NCBI GenBank assembly: GCA_021826785.1
Contig: JAKAYN010000036.1
Span: 1-6,385 of the forward strand
Direction of reading: 5' to 3'
DNA length: 6,385 nucleotides
Origin: Thermoplasmata archaeon
Lineage (GTDB): Archaea; Thermoplasmatota; Thermoplasmata; Thermoplasmatales; Thermoplasmataceae
The translations under genes were made by a program, and so were the position numbers. This document shows positions 5,524 through 6,385 of the stretch, in pieces. The notes beneath the pieces were generated by a model. The model was given only the letters and a program-made list of their open reading frames with translations, made no database searches and was not told where the DNA came from. Numbering within the stretch: position 1 is the first letter of the stretch; the number at the start of each line of letters is the position of its first letter.

Positions 5524-6385
5524 TTTCTTTCTTGACCTGTATGTTGAAACCGCAAGACCAACTATTAATGCTATTAATATGATTGTTATTCCATAGTATA
5601 TTGTTGTGTATGGATCGATATTGTAGTTTACAAGAACGTTGTTACCTTTTCCTGTGACGCTAACTGTAACATTCTGGAATAATGGCTTAAGTGTCTCATT
5701 TTGGTATATACTATTGTAATATGACTCAAGATTAACGGTTATATCAGGATCCGGATGTGCTGTTACAGGAACCAGCTTAACGTAAAATGTTACATTTGAA
5801 TTATATGGTACTGTAATATTATTAACGTATTTGCCGTTGTATAATATATAGGCATGCCATTCATCGATGCTAAATAAAGTATTGTTATTTGTTATATTTA
5901 ATGTAACGTTTATTGGCGTATTACCGGTGTTTGATACTGTCACAGGCATCAATGTTACATTGCCGTTTGCTATGGTATCAACTATTTTACTGCCTGCAAT
6001 CAGCTCAAAGCCGTAGTGTTTTGAAACATTGAACTTTAGGTATCCTGCTGTCATGTTTCCTGATGTGTAGTTTACGTTCACTGGCACAAAGTTTACACCT
6101 GCAGGTGCCCTTGATGGTACCGTCACATTTATGTCAAATGTTTTGTTCATGCCTGGTGCAAGTGTGAAATTGTTAATGCTAAAGTTCATTGACCATGTTG
6201 AGTTGCCTGAGTAAAGTTCTACGGTGCTGTTTGTGTTTCCAAGGTTTGTTAGTTTAACCCTGTATGTAACCGTCTGGTTCACTGTTACGTTCTTCTCGGG
6301 TGTTATCTGCTTTAAGCTATAATCATAAACGTTTATCTTGCTTAAATAAAGGTTAACGTACTGTGTTTTGTTTAGGAATATTGAA
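5518..6385 (-). CDS. Sequon-rich surface protein with NEW3/NPCBM-associated-like domain, C-terminal part (5' end outside window)
   Basis: The frame is open to the right edge, so the GTG at 6282 is an internal codon and not a start. About 289 residues are visible. Counted from that GTG codon, residues 1-80 match the NPCBM-associated (NEW3) beta-sandwich style: V-T-Y-R-V-K-L-T-N-L-G-N, then L-A-P-G-M-N-K-T-F-D, then T-V-P-S-R-A-P-A-G. Residues 85-210 form another beta-rich module with V-S-N-T-G-N, as seen in COG1361-type archaeal surface proteins. A single membrane segment (about 227-246) and the tail R-S-R-K-K-R anchor it, with the bulk outside. I count 20 N-x-[S/T] sequons in about 260 extracellular residues, two of them before the GTG. 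The signal peptide and any further domains lie beyond the window. It is the first visible gene of an operon with the similar protein at 4728-5510. COG1361-type proteins often accompany ABC-type exporters, but none is visible here. Confidence 0.8.
   Translation of the reverse strand, partial: SIFLNKTQYVNLYLSKINVYDYSLKQITPEKNVTVNQTVTYRVKLTNLGNTNSTVELYSGNSTWSMNFSINNFTLAPGMNKTFDINVTVPSRAPAGVNFVPVNVNYTSGNMTAGYLKFNVSKHYGFELIAGSKIVDTIANGNVTLMPVTVSNTGNTPINVTLNITNNNTLFSIDEWHAYILYNGKYVNNITVPYNSNVTFYVKLVPVTAHPDPDITVNLESYYNSIYQNETLKPLFQNVTVSVTGKGNNVLVNYNIDPYTTIYYGITIILIALIVGLAVSTYRSRKKR

Noticed and set aside
5511..5561. 17-residue N-terminal extension of the downstream surface protein
   Set aside because: It would put a polar stretch before the signal peptide and overlap the upstream gene by 44 bp. 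The ATG at 5510 has a perfect Shine-Dalgarno site at the right spacing.
6280..6282. GTG as start of the upstream surface protein
   Set aside because: The frame continues to the window edge with the same sequon-rich composition, and there is no signal peptide after the GTG, so the gene begins outside the window.
1..6385. Mobile element or defence island, suggested by two nuclease-type genes in one window
   Set aside because: No transposase, integrase, terminal repeats, toxin-antitoxin pair or shift in codon use was seen. Hjc is a housekeeping gene, and the RuvC-like gene stands alone with its own promoter.

Overview
The window looks like chromosomal DNA of an acidophilic, wall-poor archaeon of the Thermoplasmatales (Picrophilus, Ferroplasma or a relative). 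The DNA is visibly AT-rich, with heavy use of ATA (Ile) and AGA/AGG (Arg) codons. There is an archaeal-type Holliday junction resolvase (Hjc). TATA boxes lie about 25 nt before start codons with no leader, which points to leaderless transcripts. Two secreted proteins are packed with N-glycosylation sequons. The species assignment is inference.

Layout. (1) Bases 1-410, + strand: 3' part of an Hjc-type Holliday junction resolvase, whose stop overlaps by 8 bp the end of the convergent next gene. (2) 403-1749, - strand: class III PLP aminotransferase, GabT-like. (3) 1750-1879: divergent intergenic region with a TATA box for each flanking gene and a near-perfect DtxR/IdeR-type iron box (1822-1840). 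(4) 1880-2845, + strand: fusion of a di-iron ferritin-like (rubrerythrin/erythrin) domain to a VIT1/CCC1 iron transporter. (5) 2879-4024, + strand: major facilitator superfamily (MFS) transporter, 33 bp downstream. (6) 4079-4720, + strand: small protein with RuvC/YqgF-like RNase H fold motifs. (7) On the - strand, converging on gene 6 across a 7-bp gap: a two-gene operon read from the right edge. Its upstream gene (5518-6385, N-terminus outside the window) and downstream gene (4728-5510) both encode membrane-anchored, sequon-rich surface proteins.

How they may work together. The clearest local story is iron handling. The ferritin-VIT fusion sits behind an iron box placed upstream of its TATA element. 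That position would suit activation by an iron-loaded DtxR/IdeR-family regulator, giving iron storage or export when iron is plentiful, as expected for an organism of acidic, iron-rich habitats. The MFS gene may share that unit, but its substrate is unknown. The two nuclease-type genes (Hjc and the RuvC-like protein) are in the same window but not in one operon. The surface-protein pair is translationally coupled: a perfect Shine-Dalgarno sequence (AGGTGA) contains the upstream stop codon. No RNA genes, CRISPR arrays, insertion sequences or large repeats were seen. No gap between genes exceeds 130 bp.
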